A stretch of 35,977 nucleotides of DNA from Saprospiraceae bacterium (GTDB taxonomy: Bacteria; Bacteroidota; Bacteroidia; Chitinophagales; Saprospiraceae): contig JAHDEO010000004.1 of the NCBI GenBank assembly GCA_020628725.1, positions 1 through 35,977 of the forward strand, in the 5' to 3' direction. The position numbers were made by a program, and so were the translations under genes. Position 1 is the first letter of the stretch; each line of letters opens with the position of its first letter. This document shows positions 25,137 through 34,392 of this stretch, one piece after another. A model generated the notes under the pieces. That model was not told the DNA's origin, ran no database searches, and worked only from the letters and a program-made list of their open reading frames with translations.

Positions 25137-26111
25137 TTACGGAATTAAAACAATCGGCTGAGTCGTCTTTCTCGAAGCCAACATTTCATGTGCTTTTGCG
25201 GCATCTTTTAATGGCAATTCGATAGGTACTCGCGGCTTTATTTTTCCGCTCAATAATGACGCAAAAAGAGCCTTACTCATATCCAATAATTTATCCCTCT
25301 TTCGGATATAATGAAAAATCATTGGTCTGGATAAAGTAGAAGACTTTTTAGCTAACATTGGAATTTCAAAACCCTCAATCGGACCGGAAGATTGTCCAAA
25401 ATTGACCAAATGCCCCTCAAATGCTAAGGACGCTAAAGAATCATGAAAAGTATCTTTTCCCACGCTATCATATACAACATTGAGTCCCTCGCCGTCCGTG
25501 ATTTTCATGACGCTGTCCAACACCTTTTCTTCCCTATACAAGATAATATGGTCGCACCCCAGCTCCGTCGCTATCTTTGCTTTAGCCTCTGAACCTACCG
25601 TGCCGATAACCATCGCTCCCATTTGTTTGGCTGTCTGCACCAATAGCTGTCCTACTCCCCCGGCGGCAGCGTGTACCAAAATTCGGTCATTGGCATTCAA
25701 GCGAACTACTTGATTCACCAACATTTGCACAGTCAGTCCTTTAAGTATAACAGCAGCGGCAGTAACATCACTTACTTCATCAGGAATAGGTACTGCTATG
25801 GCAGCGGAGATAGTGCGTTCAGAGGAATATCCTCCATATTTTGAGGTGATATAAGCGACCCTATCACCAACATTGAAGTCCTCGACATCTACTCCTTTTC
25901 CCATGACTATTCCTGCTCCTTCAATGCCCGGAATACCCGGTAAAGCTAAGGTTTTATACAAACCTGAACGACAATAAATATCATGAAAATTAATCCCAAC
26001 GGCAGTTTGTTGAATCAGTAATTCATCAGACTTTGGAACAGGAGAAGGGATTGTTTCTAACTGGAGGACTTCGGGGTCGCCATATGTTCTAACTATGATT
26101 GCTTCGGGCAT
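25137..26111 (-). CDS. Zinc-free MDR oxidoreductase, NADPH:quinone reductase-like
   Basis: A 324-residue medium-chain dehydrogenase/reductase of the quinone oxidoreductase (QorA) branch. The N-terminal GroES-like domain has GINFHDIYCRSG and LPGIPGIEGAG; the Rossmann domain carries HAAAGGVGQ (residues 147-155), the usual nucleotide motif of this branch. The structural-zinc cysteines of alcohol dehydrogenases are absent, as expected. It likely reduces quinones or enones with NADPH in the cytoplasm; the true substrate is open. The next gene upstream on the same strand (BNR protein) ends 45 bp away, so co-transcription is possible. Confidence 0.88.
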   Translation of the reverse strand: MPEAIIVRTYGDPEVLQLETIPSPVPKSDELLIQQTAVGINFHDIYCRSGLYKTLALPGIPGIEGAGIVMGKGVDVEDFNVGDRVAYITSKYGGYSSERTISAAIAVPIPDEVSDVTAAAVILKGLTVQMLVNQVVRLNANDRILVHAAAGGVGQLLVQTAKQMGAMVIGTVGSEAKAKIATELGCDHIILYREEKVLDSVMKITDGEGLNVVYDSVGKDTFHDSLASLAFEGHLVNFGQSSGPIEGFEIPMLAKKSSTLSRPMIFHYIRKRDKLLDMSKALFASLLSGKIKPRVPIELPLKDAAKAHEMLASRKTTQPIVLIP

Positions 26112-26156
26112 GGTTTAGTTTTTATTTTCTGATAATAAATTTTTCTTAGAGGCTGT

Positions 26157-28073
26157 TTAAAACGTAACTCCAAGTTTTTTCAACGTATCATAATCTAAAT
26201 TGCCTTGCGGTAGTTTGTGCTTTTTTTGAAATTCCAATACAGCATTTTTCGTCTTTTCGTCCAAAATTTCGGTTACTTCGACTGCGTAGCCTCTTTCTTT
26301 TAATGCTTTTTGAACATTCCTTACAAAAGGCAATCTTATCGGCTTCCATGATTTTCCTCCATCCTCGGTTACATACTCTCTTTTCGAATGAGAAGACATC
26401 CCATACCCTTTTACAAAACCGGTTTTATCGTCTTTAAAATAAAATTCATTGGGATAAAAATTCGCCGGATAGGTAATTTCCTTACTATTTTCATCATAGG
26501 TTATCAGAGTATCTACTGTAAGATTTTCATCTGTCCAAGTCAAAAATTGTACAGAACCCTGTTTTGATTTGATATAAATGCTGTCTTTTGACCTGATGAA
26601 AATATCGCTCAACAATTCGTTTTCCCAATTATACAGCAAATTCCAATTCAAAGTATCATCAGAATACAGTAATTTACCGGTAGAAGTTGTATCATATCCA
26701 TATGCAAATAATCTATCTTCAAAAGTGTCAATTTCCATTATATAGGTTTGCTTCAAAATTTCAGGTTCATAATAAGCGTAGTTTTTAGTATCAAAATACA
26801 AAAGGTTAGAGGCTACCCCCTCAAGTTTTTGAAAACGACTCTCAAAAAAAAGAACTATAAAATCGCCGACAGTTTTGGGATAAGGTCGGTATGATGTTCG
26901 AAAACCCCACGAATGTCTGTCCAATCCCTCATAGAAGTAATTTTCGGCTACTCTGTACCACTTGTCACTTTTAAGCATGTATATTCCATCAAAATAATGA
27001 TTGTATCCAAACTTTGTATCGCCAAATTCATGGATATACCGAGGCGGTTTTATCTCAATATCATATGTAAATAAGTGGTTTTTTTTGCACTCAAAACTAT
27101 GTGGTGTGATTCTGTAAAAATCATCAAAATTTGTTTGGGCATAAACAGTATCGTCAATGATTTGCCAATTAAAATGAGAAAGTCTTAATACCGAATCTCT
27201 TACTGCGATATGCTCGTCAAAAGACTTTAAATCATCGTCAAATTTCACAAAGTCGCCTTTTTTACTCCGCCCAAATAGACAGTTTGTTTCCCTATCTAAT
27301 TTCAAGCTGGAAAATTGGTTATCAAAAAAGGGTTGCCAGATAGTATCTCCATACATTGTAGAGAAATGTTCACTTGATTGCCTGACTATCAAATGGTTAT
27401 TGTATAAAAAAACATGGTTTATGCCTTGATTCTTAGCAAGCTTTTGGTCATGTGGAGTGGGTATTTTTATAGAAGTTTCAAAATTATCTCTTGTAATAAT
27501 GATGTAGTTATTAAACATAATCGCTACACCTGTACTATCATTTTGCATAGCCACTTCATCCACATAATCAGTAAGATGTTTGGTTGTCCAAGTAGCTCCA
27601 AGGTCTTCCGAATAGTATATAGTGCGTTCACTACCCACTAACCAAATTTTACCATTTCCTAATTGAAAAAGCTCGTTAAATCCTCCCCAATACTGTTCTT
27701 TTGTGTATCCAACAATTGTTTTCTCCCACGTTACACCTCTATCGGTGGTCCTTTGAATAATCAAAGGCTTTTCATTTTCCGTTCCATCCAATCTATTTGT
27801 TTTATGTGCTAACCAAATATCGGAATTGATAAATTCCAAACTTATCCGCTTATTTTTTTCTCCGTTTTGATAAATAAAATCCTCCTGTCTCCAATATTTA
27901 TCTTCAAATTCTTGACTGTAAACATGAGCATCATCAAAGAACATCAATTCCCCTTGTGGAGTCACATATAAATCCCACAATGTTTCTAATTTTATAACCG
28001 CACTCGAATCAAGATTTTGCCCGAATACCGGCAAAACACAAAGTACGAAAATGAGTATTACGATATTTCTCAT
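26157..28073 (-). CDS. Exported BNR beta-propeller protein with C-terminal peptidoglycan-binding domain
   Basis: A 638-residue exported protein. Signal peptide MRNIVILIFVLCVLPVFGQ. Three Asp-box (BNR) motifs are visible: TTDRGVTW (109-116), SEDLGATW (155-162) and TEDGGKSW (569-576), marking sialidase/photosystem-stability-type propeller blades. The last 55 residues (584-638, VQKALKERGYAVEVTEILDEKT... LEFQKKHKLPQG) form a peptidoglycan-binding-1 domain. No sialidase catalytic FRIP/RIP motif, so enzyme activity is doubtful; a wall-anchored sensor or binding role is more likely. The GNAT gene stop lies 7 bp upstream of its start, so the two are in one operon. Confidence 0.8.
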   Translation of the reverse strand: MRNIVILIFVLCVLPVFGQNLDSSAVIKLETLWDLYVTPQGELMFFDDAHVYSQEFEDKYWRQEDFIYQNGEKNKRISLEFINSDIWLAHKTNRLDGTENEKPLIIQRTTDRGVTWEKTIVGYTKEQYWGGFNELFQLGNGKIWLVGSERTIYYSEDLGATWTTKHLTDYVDEVAMQNDSTGVAIMFNNYIIITRDNFETSIKIPTPHDQKLAKNQGINHVFLYNNHLIVRQSSEHFSTMYGDTIWQPFFDNQFSSLKLDRETNCLFGRSKKGDFVKFDDDLKSFDEHIAVRDSVLRLSHFNWQIIDDTVYAQTNFDDFYRITPHSFECKKNHLFTYDIEIKPPRYIHEFGDTKFGYNHYFDGIYMLKSDKWYRVAENYFYEGLDRHSWGFRTSYRPYPKTVGDFIVLFFESRFQKLEGVASNLLYFDTKNYAYYEPEILKQTYIMEIDTFEDRLFAYGYDTTSTGKLLYSDDTLNWNLLYNWENELLSDIFIRSKDSIYIKSKQGSVQFLTWTDENLTVDTLITYDENSKEITYPANFYPNEFYFKDDKTGFVKGYGMSSHSKREYVTEDGGKSWKPIRLPFVRNVQKALKERGYAVEVTEILDEKTKNAVLEFQKKHKLPQGNLDYDTLKKLGVTF

Positions 28074-28080
28074 ATTTGTT

Positions 28081-28683
28081 TTAATTTGCGATTATTTTCC
28101 TTCTCAATTCCTCCCTCACACGTCCATCCCATTCCTCCCACAAAATACTCATCAAAACAATATCTACTCGTTCATTCCCATCCACACCCGGCATAAAACT
28201 CCGCAATACGCCCTCCTGCGTACAGCCCACGCTACGCATCGCGTGTATGCTATGTACGTTTTCAGCACTCGCGCCAAAACCTATTCTTTTCATGTTCATT
28301 TGGTCAAATAAAAATTCAAAAAGCAGGTATTTACAATTTTTGTTCAGTCCCGTTCCGTGAAATGCTTTGCCTATCCAAGTGTGTCCTATTTTGGCATTTT
28401 TCAAATCATTATTTACTTCATAAATTCTGGTAATACCTGAGTATGTATCGCTTCTTTTATCCTTAATGACAAATGGATATTCGAGTCCTTGTTTTCGTTT
28501 TTGAATAGCATTTAAAACATAGCGTTCAAAATTTTCTCTACCATAACCATGCTCAATAAAATACGTCCAAATCTCCTTATCCTGTGAGACTTCGAGCAAT
28601 GAGTCGATATGTTCTTCCTTCAAAGGACTTAACTCAACGACCTCATTTTCTATCAAATATACTTCTTCAAAATTAAATTTCAT
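28081..28683 (-). CDS. GNAT acetyltransferase, RimJ/RimL-like
   Basis: A 200-residue acetyltransferase with the RimL-type order of elements: VVELSPLKEEHIDSLLEVSQD at the start, IGHTWIGKAFHGTGLNKNCKYLLFEFLFD as the acetyl-CoA-binding loop and helix, then MNMKRIGFGASAENVHSIHAMRSVGCTQEGVLR (the typical N-x-x-S-x-x-x-x-x-x-x-G motif). Acceptor could be a ribosomal protein N-terminus, another protein or a small amine. First gene of the minus-strand run and divergent from the 620-residue T9SS gene with a 218-bp spacer. Confidence 0.87.
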   Translation of the reverse strand: MKFNFEEVYLIENEVVELSPLKEEHIDSLLEVSQDKEIWTYFIEHGYGRENFERYVLNAIQKRKQGLEYPFVIKDKRSDTYSGITRIYEVNNDLKNAKIGHTWIGKAFHGTGLNKNCKYLLFEFLFDQMNMKRIGFGASAENVHSIHAMRSVGCTQEGVLRSFMPGVDGNERVDIVLMSILWEEWDGRVREELRRKIIAN

Positions 28684-28812
28684 TTATGTATTAATCATTT
28701 AAAATCAAAATTTAGAGCTGTACATACCAAATATAACTACTCCAAAGAATGTTAAAATCCAACTAAAGTTCTAAAAAACTGTTCATTTCAAATGAATATC
28801 CTGATTTTTTAC

Positions 28813-28842
28813 TAACTTCGTGTAATCTTTACACAAAGCTAA
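28813..28842 (+). promoter_or_regulatory. Shared promoter-proximal element of the T9SS paralogues, copy 2
   Basis: Begins TAACTTCGTGT and ends ACACAAAGCTAA, with an inverted repeat CTTCGTGTAA / TTTACACAAAG that fits nearly end to end. It differs from the copy at 14481-14510 in three of 30 bases, all in the middle. It is 60 bp before the ATG at 28902. The first eight bases fit a TAnnTTYG -7 box; the inverted repeat would then lie at or just after the transcription start, a place for an operator. Confidence 0.6.
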
Positions 28843-28901
28843 TTGAGCACTTTCCGGCACTTCCCCATTTTTTTATTTCATTCAAAACAAAATACAAAAA
28901 T

Positions 28902-30764
28902 ATGATAAGAAATCTACTATTTACGACCTGTTTTATGATGTGCATTTTCAGCTTGAATGCACAAACCACTATTCTCGATTTCGAGACTTCTGAAACAAGT
29001 ACTACTTTCTCTTATTTCGGTAGTAGCCTCGAACCCGGCACTACAACTATCATCGCTAATCCCGATGCATCAGGCATCAACACAAGCGCGATGGTGACAG
29101 AATTTATGAAACCAACAGGCGCACAAGTATGGGCGGGCGCATTCTCCGACCCCAATCCGGTAACACCCGTTGATTTTACCTCTGACAACGAAATTTGCCT
29201 CAAAGTCTGGACGGCTCAACCCACCAATCTCCTTGTCAAGTTGGAGCAAAGCACCAACGGTTTCGGCAATTGGGAAAATGCACAACAAATTGACGAAACC
29301 AATACTTGGGTAGAAGTCTGTTACAGCTCACTCGCCCCCGATAGCAGCAACGACCAAAACGGACCTGCCGCCGGAGGTATTTTCAATCGCATTGTGTTGT
29401 TTTTTGATTTTGGTAATACGCCTACTGAAGACCTCACTTTTTATTTTGATGATATTATCACAAAATCCGGCGAAGCTGCTCCCGTTGACATTACTTTCTC
29501 GGTAGATATGAATGACTACACGGGAACCTTTGAGACAGTTTATGTAGGTGGAAGTTTCAACGATTGGTCAGACGCCAATCCACTTGCTGACGACGATAAC
29601 GATGGCGTATGGACAGGCACAGTTGAGGGTATCGCTGTAGGCGGTCATGAGTACAAATTTATGCTGGACAATTGGGCGATGGAGGAAAACTTTAACGATG
29701 CTGACTACACCTGTACTGTCAGGACTTTTACGGATACAGATGTATTCACTAATCGCAGTCTTGCAGCTACCGAAAATGCTTCATTGCCGTTGGTTTGTTA
29801 CAACAGTTGCTACGCTTGTGGTGAGGCAGTTATACTTACAGTCAATCTTGGTGATGGTGGTATTCCTGTGGCAGAGGAAGGCTTTTTTATAGCTGGTGGC
29901 GGTAATTTCGGCAATCCCGGTCAATACCCACTCACCGACGACGACGGTGATGGTGTACATTCCGTTAGCTTTGAGCGCGCACTTGGTTTTGAGTCTTATT
30001 ACACTTTTACAAATGGCGCATGTGGCGATTTCAGTTGCAAGGAAAATATCGTCGGTCAGGATTGCTCCAATCCTGATAATTTCGACGACAGACTCATGGG
30101 ACCACTCAACGAAGATACGACCATCAACACCTGTTTTGGCGAATGTACGGACAATACGGACTGCATGGCAAGTGTAGGTAATATCACTTTTGAGGTGGAC
30201 ATGAATGGTTACATGGGCACTTTCAACCAAGTTTATCTTTCCGGTTCGCTCAATGGTTGGTCAGGCGAAGCTAATCCACTGACAGATAACGGCAATGGTA
30301 TCTGGTCAACTACCCTTCCACTTGTTTTTGATGCTTATGAATATAAATTTACCATCGACAACTGGACAGTACAAGAAGAATTTGCGGGTGGCGAGGAATG
30401 TACCATGCAATCCGGCAACTATGTTAATCGTACCATCATAGTTGATGGTGATGGCGCCGTGTGCTTTGAATGGAATACCTGCAATTCATGCCTTGTTAGC
30501 GTAGATGGTGTCGAAAACACCATTTTCAGCGTACAACCTACACTTGTCAATGAGCAAACGACGCTCATTTTCGGTGACGATTTCACAGCAGAAAAAGAAA
30601 TTCGCTTATTCAATGGTACAGGTCAAAACATCAGCACGATGAATGTCGCATCCGGCATACCACAATACACCATTAATGCCCGCGAATTGCCCAACGGCAT
30701 TTATTTCATCCACATTCAAACAGAAAATTTACAACAAACACAACGCATCGTTGTGAATAAGTAA
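28902..30764 (+). CDS. T9SS-secreted protein with two E-set-like modules (paralogue 2)
   Basis: A 620-residue exported protein, paralogue of the protein at 14642. Signal peptide up to about LNAQ; first domain TTILDFETSETS (about 22-190); E-set/glycogen-binding-like module 1 (about 195-285, ITFSVDMNDY...VGGSFNDWSDANPL); Cys-containing domain (about 299-415, CYACGE, GACGDFSCKENI); then, instead of the FN3-like domain of paralogue 1, a second E-set module (about 426-515, ITFEVDMNGY...LSGSLNGWSGEANPL); and a T9SS tail (about 537-620). The GSFNDW/GSLNGW phrases recall CBM48/AMPK-type glycogen-binding domains, so glycan binding at the cell surface is likely. It lies ahead of susC/susD, fitting a role in that uptake locus. 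Confidence 0.85.
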   Translation: MIRNLLFTTCFMMCIFSLNAQTTILDFETSETSTTFSYFGSSLEPGTTTIIANPDASGINTSAMVTEFMKPTGAQVWAGAFSDPNPVTPVDFTSDNEICLKVWTAQPTNLLVKLEQSTNGFGNWENAQQIDETNTWVEVCYSSLAPDSSNDQNGPAAGGIFNRIVLFFDFGNTPTEDLTFYFDDIITKSGEAAPVDITFSVDMNDYTGTFETVYVGGSFNDWSDANPLADDDNDGVWTGTVEGIAVGGHEYKFMLDNWAMEENFNDADYTCTVRTFTDTDVFTNRSLAATENASLPLVCYNSCYACGEAVILTVNLGDGGIPVAEEGFFIAGGGNFGNPGQYPLTDDDGDGVHSVSFERALGFESYYTFTNGACGDFSCKENIVGQDCSNPDNFDDRLMGPLNEDTTINTCFGECTDNTDCMASVGNITFEVDMNGYMGTFNQVYLSGSLNGWSGEANPLTDNGNGIWSTTLPLVFDAYEYKFTIDNWTVQEEFAGGEECTMQSGNYVNRTIIVDGDGAVCFEWNTCNSCLVSVDGVENTIFSVQPTLVNEQTTLIFGDDFTAEKEIRLFNGTGQNISTMNVASGIPQYTINARELPNGIYFIHIQTENLQQTQRIVVNK

Positions 30765-30767
30765 TAC

Positions 30768-30918
30768 GTAGCGGCTGCTTTAGCTGCTGCGAAAAATAGA
30801 GTGGCGGCTAAAGCCGCCACTCATATTTAATTCAATAAAAATCAAATAACTAACTCAAGTTGCAGAAGCGCAACTTGAAATAATTACAAATATTTTTCGC
30901 GGCAACTAAAGTTTCCGC
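30768..30918. repeat. Cluster of four REP-like palindromes
   Basis: Four short hairpins in 150 bp: CGGCTGCTTTAGCTGCTGCG (30771-30790); GTGGCGGC/GCCGCCAC around TAAA (30801-30820, a perfect palindrome that may double as terminator of the T9SS gene); CAAGTTGC/GCAACTTG (30856-30877); GCGG-AACT/AGTT-CCGC (30899-30918). The TAAA/TTTA or AACTAAAGTT core is shared with the element near 14310. The last one ends 10 bp before the next start codon. Confidence 0.65.
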
Positions 30919-30928
30919 TACTATTATC

Positions 30929-31210
30929 ATGAACAAATACGCAAGCATTCAACAATTATTCGACGACAACGGATTAATAGAACGCTGGCCCTCTCGCAAA
31001 AAGAAAGACAAGCAACTGTTGGTCTTAGAATATTTGTTTGAAAAATTTGACCAAGAAAAAAAATACACTGAAAAAGAAGTCAACGAACTACTCAACCAAT
31101 ACCATTCATTTGGTGACCCTGCCATGCTACGCCGCGAATTATTTGAAAAGAAAATGCTGCGTCGTACATTAGACTGTCGGGCGTATTGGGTCAATAAAGA
31201 AATAACGTAA
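30929..31210 (+). CDS. DUF2087 domain protein
   Basis: A 93-residue basic protein whose second half carries the DUF2087 pattern: RKKKDKQLLVLEYLFEKF, then KKYTEKEVNELL, then FGDPAMLRRELFEKKML and RTLDCRAYW. DUF2087 is a winged-helix-like domain seen alone or behind ArsR/other HTH domains; here there is no extra HTH, so it is the minimal form. It probably binds nucleic acid or a protein partner and acts in the cytoplasm, but no function is set. It sits between the T9SS paralogue and susC with REP-like hairpins on both sides, so co-transcription with either is uncertain. Confidence 0.82.
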   Translation: MNKYASIQQLFDDNGLIERWPSRKKKDKQLLVLEYLFEKFDQEKKYTEKEVNELLNQYHSFGDPAMLRRELFEKKMLRRTLDCRAYWVNKEIT

Positions 31211-31230
31211 CACGGTGCTTCCAGCCCGTG
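31211..31230. repeat. REP-like palindrome upstream of susC
   Basis: CACGG/CCGTG arms around a GCTTCCAGC core, the complement of the GCTGGAAGC core at 41-55. It lies directly after the DUF2087 stop codon. Further on, ACGATTT (31262-31268) and AAATCGT (31272-31278) form a 7-bp inverted repeat that could be an operator for susC. Confidence 0.5.
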
Positions 31231-31300
31231 CCTCGCGTAATACATGCAAAATGAACGCAGTACGATTTGTAAAATCGTTTTACGTTTTAATCAAAAATTT

Positions 31301-34300
31301 ATGAAAGGAAAACATCTACTAATATTGCTGCTGCTTGCTTGCGCTTTCACGCTAAAAGCTCAACACAAAGTCAGCGGCGTCATTACCGAACAAGGCACAA
31401 ATTTCCCCTTGATTGGTGTGACTATCTACGAAAAAGACCAAACAAACGGTACAACCACCGACTTCGATGGCAAGTACGAATTGGAGGTGTCCGACAAAAA
31501 CGCCACATTGGTTTTTTCCTATATCGGCTACACCACACAAGAGATTGAAGTGGGCGGAAAACCGAGCATTGACCTTGTGATGGAAACCGATGTCGCAAGT
31601 CTTGACGAAGTAATCGTAGTCGGCTATGGTACGCAGAAAAAAAGCGTTATTACAGGTGCAATTTCAAAGGTCAAATCCGATGATTTGGAAGATATGCCTG
31701 TTACCCGTTTGGAGAGTTCCTTGCAAGGGCGTACATCTGGTGTGCGCGTCACTTCCAACTCCGGACAACCCGGCGAAGGCGGTACGGTGCGCATACGCGG
31801 TACGAGTTCCATTAACAATAGCGAACCTTTATATGTCGTTGACGGTGTGCCGATTGGGGGCGGAATTGACTTTTTGAATCAAGGCGATATTGAATCCATT
31901 GAGGTGTTGAAAGATGCAGCGTCGGCGTCGATTTATGGTGCACGTTCTGCAGGTGGTGTTATTTTGGTGACCACTAAAAAAGGTAGAACAGACCGCATGA
32001 GCGTCAATTATAATGCTTACTACGGTACACAAGCCCCATGGAAAAAACTCGCCTTGCTCAATGCCCGCGAATACGGTATTTTGATGAACGAATCTTCCGT
32101 AGCGGCGGGTGGAAATATCTTGTTTGAAAACCCTGAATCACTCGGCGAAGGTACCGACTGGCAAGACGCCGTTTTCAATAATAATGCGCCCATTCAAAAC
32201 CACGAATTGAGCATTTCAGGTGGTACTAAGAAATCACAATATCATTCCTCATTTGGCTACTTCGACCAATCGGGTATCGTGTCAGATGCACAGTCGCGTT
32301 ACCAGCGTTTTACGGTACGTTTCAATTCTACACATGAGGTTACTGACCGTATCACTTTCGGAAATACGTTGGCATATTCACGCATCAAAGGCGTTGGAAT
32401 TTCGACCAATTCGGAGTTTGGCTCGCCCTTGAGTCGTGCAGTCAATATCGACCCCGTCACACCGATTCTCGAAACAGATCCCGATGTATTGGGCAACGAT
32501 GTTTTTAGCAATTTCAATGTCGTCACCAATCCTGACGGCGTGCCTTACGGAATTTCTAATTATGTGACTTCCGAAGTTTTGAATCCCGTAGCTGCCCTGT
32601 CTATTCAACAAGGATTCGGCTGGAGCGATAAGATTGTAGGGAATGTTTTCGGAGAAGTTGAACTCATTGAAGGCTTGAAATTCCGTAGTAGTATCGGTAC
32701 AGATTTGGCATTTTGGGGTGGCGAAGGCTTTACGCCAATTCACTATTTGAATGCGACCAATCGCGCCGATATTACGAGTTATAATCGTTCACAAAACAGA
32801 GGTTTATATTGGATTTTCCAAAATAATCTAACTTATTCCAAGCAATTAGGCGACCATTATTTTCAGGTATTTGCAGGTACGGCTGCAGAACAAAATGCAG
32901 GGCAAGGCATTGGCGGAACTATTCAAGACATTCCCGTGGAAAGCATTGAAGATGCCTCACTTTCTTTCTCTACACCTATCGAATCACAGAATTTTTACGG
33001 CTTTGAATATGAAAATCGTTTAGCATCTTATATAGGTCGTATCAATTATAATTTTGCAGAAAAATACATCCTCTCGGCAACTATGCGAGCAGATGGTTCT
33101 TCGCGTTTTGGAGACAATAATAAATTCGGCTATTTCCCCTCTGTATCAGCAGGTTGGGTCATTACCAATGAAAATTTTCTACGCGGAAATAAGACGCTTA
33201 ATTTCTTCAAAATTCGCGCTTCATGGGGTGTGAACGGCAATGACCAAATCGGTGATTTCCGTTACGTTTCTACTGTCGGCGGCGGGCGAAGTTATACTTT
33301 CGGACTTGACGAAAATCTCATCAACGGCAGCAGCCCGAACGCGATTGCCAACCCCGATTTACGTTGGGAAGAAACCTCTCAAACGAATATCGGTTTTGAT
33401 GCTAAAATCTTCAACAACGTCAGCGTCACCTTCGATTGGTTCAATAAAAGAACAACGGATATGTTGTTGGGCATCGCCGTTCCCGGCTATGTCGGCAATG
33501 CCGGACCTGTCGGCAATATCGCCACGATGGAAAACAGAGGCGTTGAACTCGAATTGGGTTACGGCAAAAACTTTGGCGGCGTCGGTATAGATTTTAGCGG
33601 CAATATTTCTTATGTAGAAAACGAAGTCACCGACCTCGGACCGGATAAAGAATTTCTGCCGGGACAAACATTCAGCCCGCAAGGATTAGAAATTACACGT
33701 ACTGCTGTCGGTCAGCCTATTGGCTTTTTCTACGGCTTCCAAACGGATGGTATTTTTCAGAATGATGCCGAAGTTGCTGCCTATACAAATGCCGACGGTG
33801 CGCCCATTCAGCCTGATGCGAGTCCCGGCGACTTTCGTTTTGTAGATGTTGACGGCGATGGCGCTATCACACCCGACGATAGAGGTTTTATTGGCGACCC
33901 AACGCCAAATTGGACTTACGGATTCAACTTTAGTGCAGATTGGAAAGGCTTGGATGTCAGACTATTCGGACAAGGTGTAGCAGGAAATGATGTCTTCAAA
34001 GCCACTCGCCGCTTCGACCTTCAAATGGCAAATATGACCGCCGATGCCCTTGACCGCTGGACAGGCGAAGGCACGACTAACGACCATCCGCGGCTCGTCA
34101 TGAACGACCCAAATAAAAACTTCAGTCGCAGCTCGGACTTTTACGTAGAAAACGGTGCATTTTTCAGAATAAAAACGGCACAAATCGGTTATGCATTACC
34201 AAGAAATGTGATAGAAAAAATTGGTTTCCAAAAAGCACGCTTGTATGTTTCGGGAAATAATTTGCTCACATTTACACAGTATAGCGGCTTCGACCCCGAA

Positions 34301-34384
34301 ATCGGTGGCGGTAGTTTTGGCGTGGACAGAGGTATTTATCCGCAACCGCGTTTTTATTTAGTAGGTGTCAATGCGACATTTTAA
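31301..34384 (+). CDS. susC: SusC/RagA-type TonB-linked outer membrane transporter
   Basis: A 1027-residue TonB-dependent outer-membrane channel that would import a glycan or peptide held by its SusD lid. I start at 31301 because the signal peptide begins there (MKGKHLLILLLLACAFTLKAQ); the frame opens upstream at 31244. Then come a carboxypeptidase-regulatory-like domain (about 22-100, KVSGVITEQGTNFPLIGVT), the SusC-type DEVIVVGYGTQKK segment from about residue 102, the plug with RGTSSINNSEPLYVVDGVP and SIEVLKDAASASIYGARSAGGVI, and a 22-strand-type barrel ending LVGVNATF with a C-terminal Phe. The length fits the family. susD follows after 109 bp. The substrate cannot be read from the sequence. 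Confidence 0.93.
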   Translation: MKGKHLLILLLLACAFTLKAQHKVSGVITEQGTNFPLIGVTIYEKDQTNGTTTDFDGKYELEVSDKNATLVFSYIGYTTQEIEVGGKPSIDLVMETDVASLDEVIVVGYGTQKKSVITGAISKVKSDDLEDMPVTRLESSLQGRTSGVRVTSNSGQPGEGGTVRIRGTSSINNSEPLYVVDGVPIGGGIDFLNQGDIESIEVLKDAASASIYGARSAGGVILVTTKKGRTDRMSVNYNAYYGTQAPWKKLALLNAREYGILMNESSVAAGGNILFENPESLGEGTDWQDAVFNNNAPIQNHELSISGGTKKSQYHSSFGYFDQSGIVSDAQSRYQRFTVRFNSTHEVTDRITFGNTLAYSRIKGVGISTNSEFGSPLSRAVNIDPVTPILETDPDVLGNDVFSNFNVVTNPDGVPYGISNYVTSEVLNPVAALSIQQGFGWSDKIVGNVFGEVELIEGLKFRSSIGTDLAFWGGEGFTPIHYLNATNRADITSYNRSQNRGLYWIFQNNLTYSKQLGDHYFQVFAGTAAEQNAGQGIGGTIQDIPVESIEDASLSFSTPIESQNFYGFEYENRLASYIGRINYNFAEKYILSATMRADGSSRFGDNNKFGYFPSVSAGWVITNENFLRGNKTLNFFKIRASWGVNGNDQIGDFRYVSTVGGGRSYTFGLDENLINGSSPNAIANPDLRWEETSQTNIGFDAKIFNNVSVTFDWFNKRTTDMLLGIAVPGYVGNAGPVGNIATMENRGVELELGYGKNFGGVGIDFSGNISYVENEVTDLGPDKEFLPGQTFSPQGLEITRTAVGQPIGFFYGFQTDGIFQNDAEVAAYTNADGAPIQPDASPGDFRFVDVDGDGAITPDDRGFIGDPTPNWTYGFNFSADWKGLDVRLFGQGVAGNDVFKATRRFDLQMANMTADALDRWTGEGTTNDHPRLVMNDPNKNFSRSSDFYVENGAFFRIKTAQIGYALPRNVIEKIGFQKARLYVSGNNLLTFTQYSGFDPEIGGGSFGVDRGIYPQPRFYLVGVNATF

Positions 34385-34392
34385 TTTGCTCT

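Noticed and set aside
24973-25161. Plus-strand frame of 62 codons between two minus-strand genes
   Set aside because: It runs through a 76-bp hairpin and into the 3' end of the quinone oxidoreductase gene, and the product has no protein-like pattern.
31244-31300. ATG at 31244 as the susC start
   Set aside because: The 19 added residues are polar and would precede a complete signal peptide that begins at the Met encoded at 31301.
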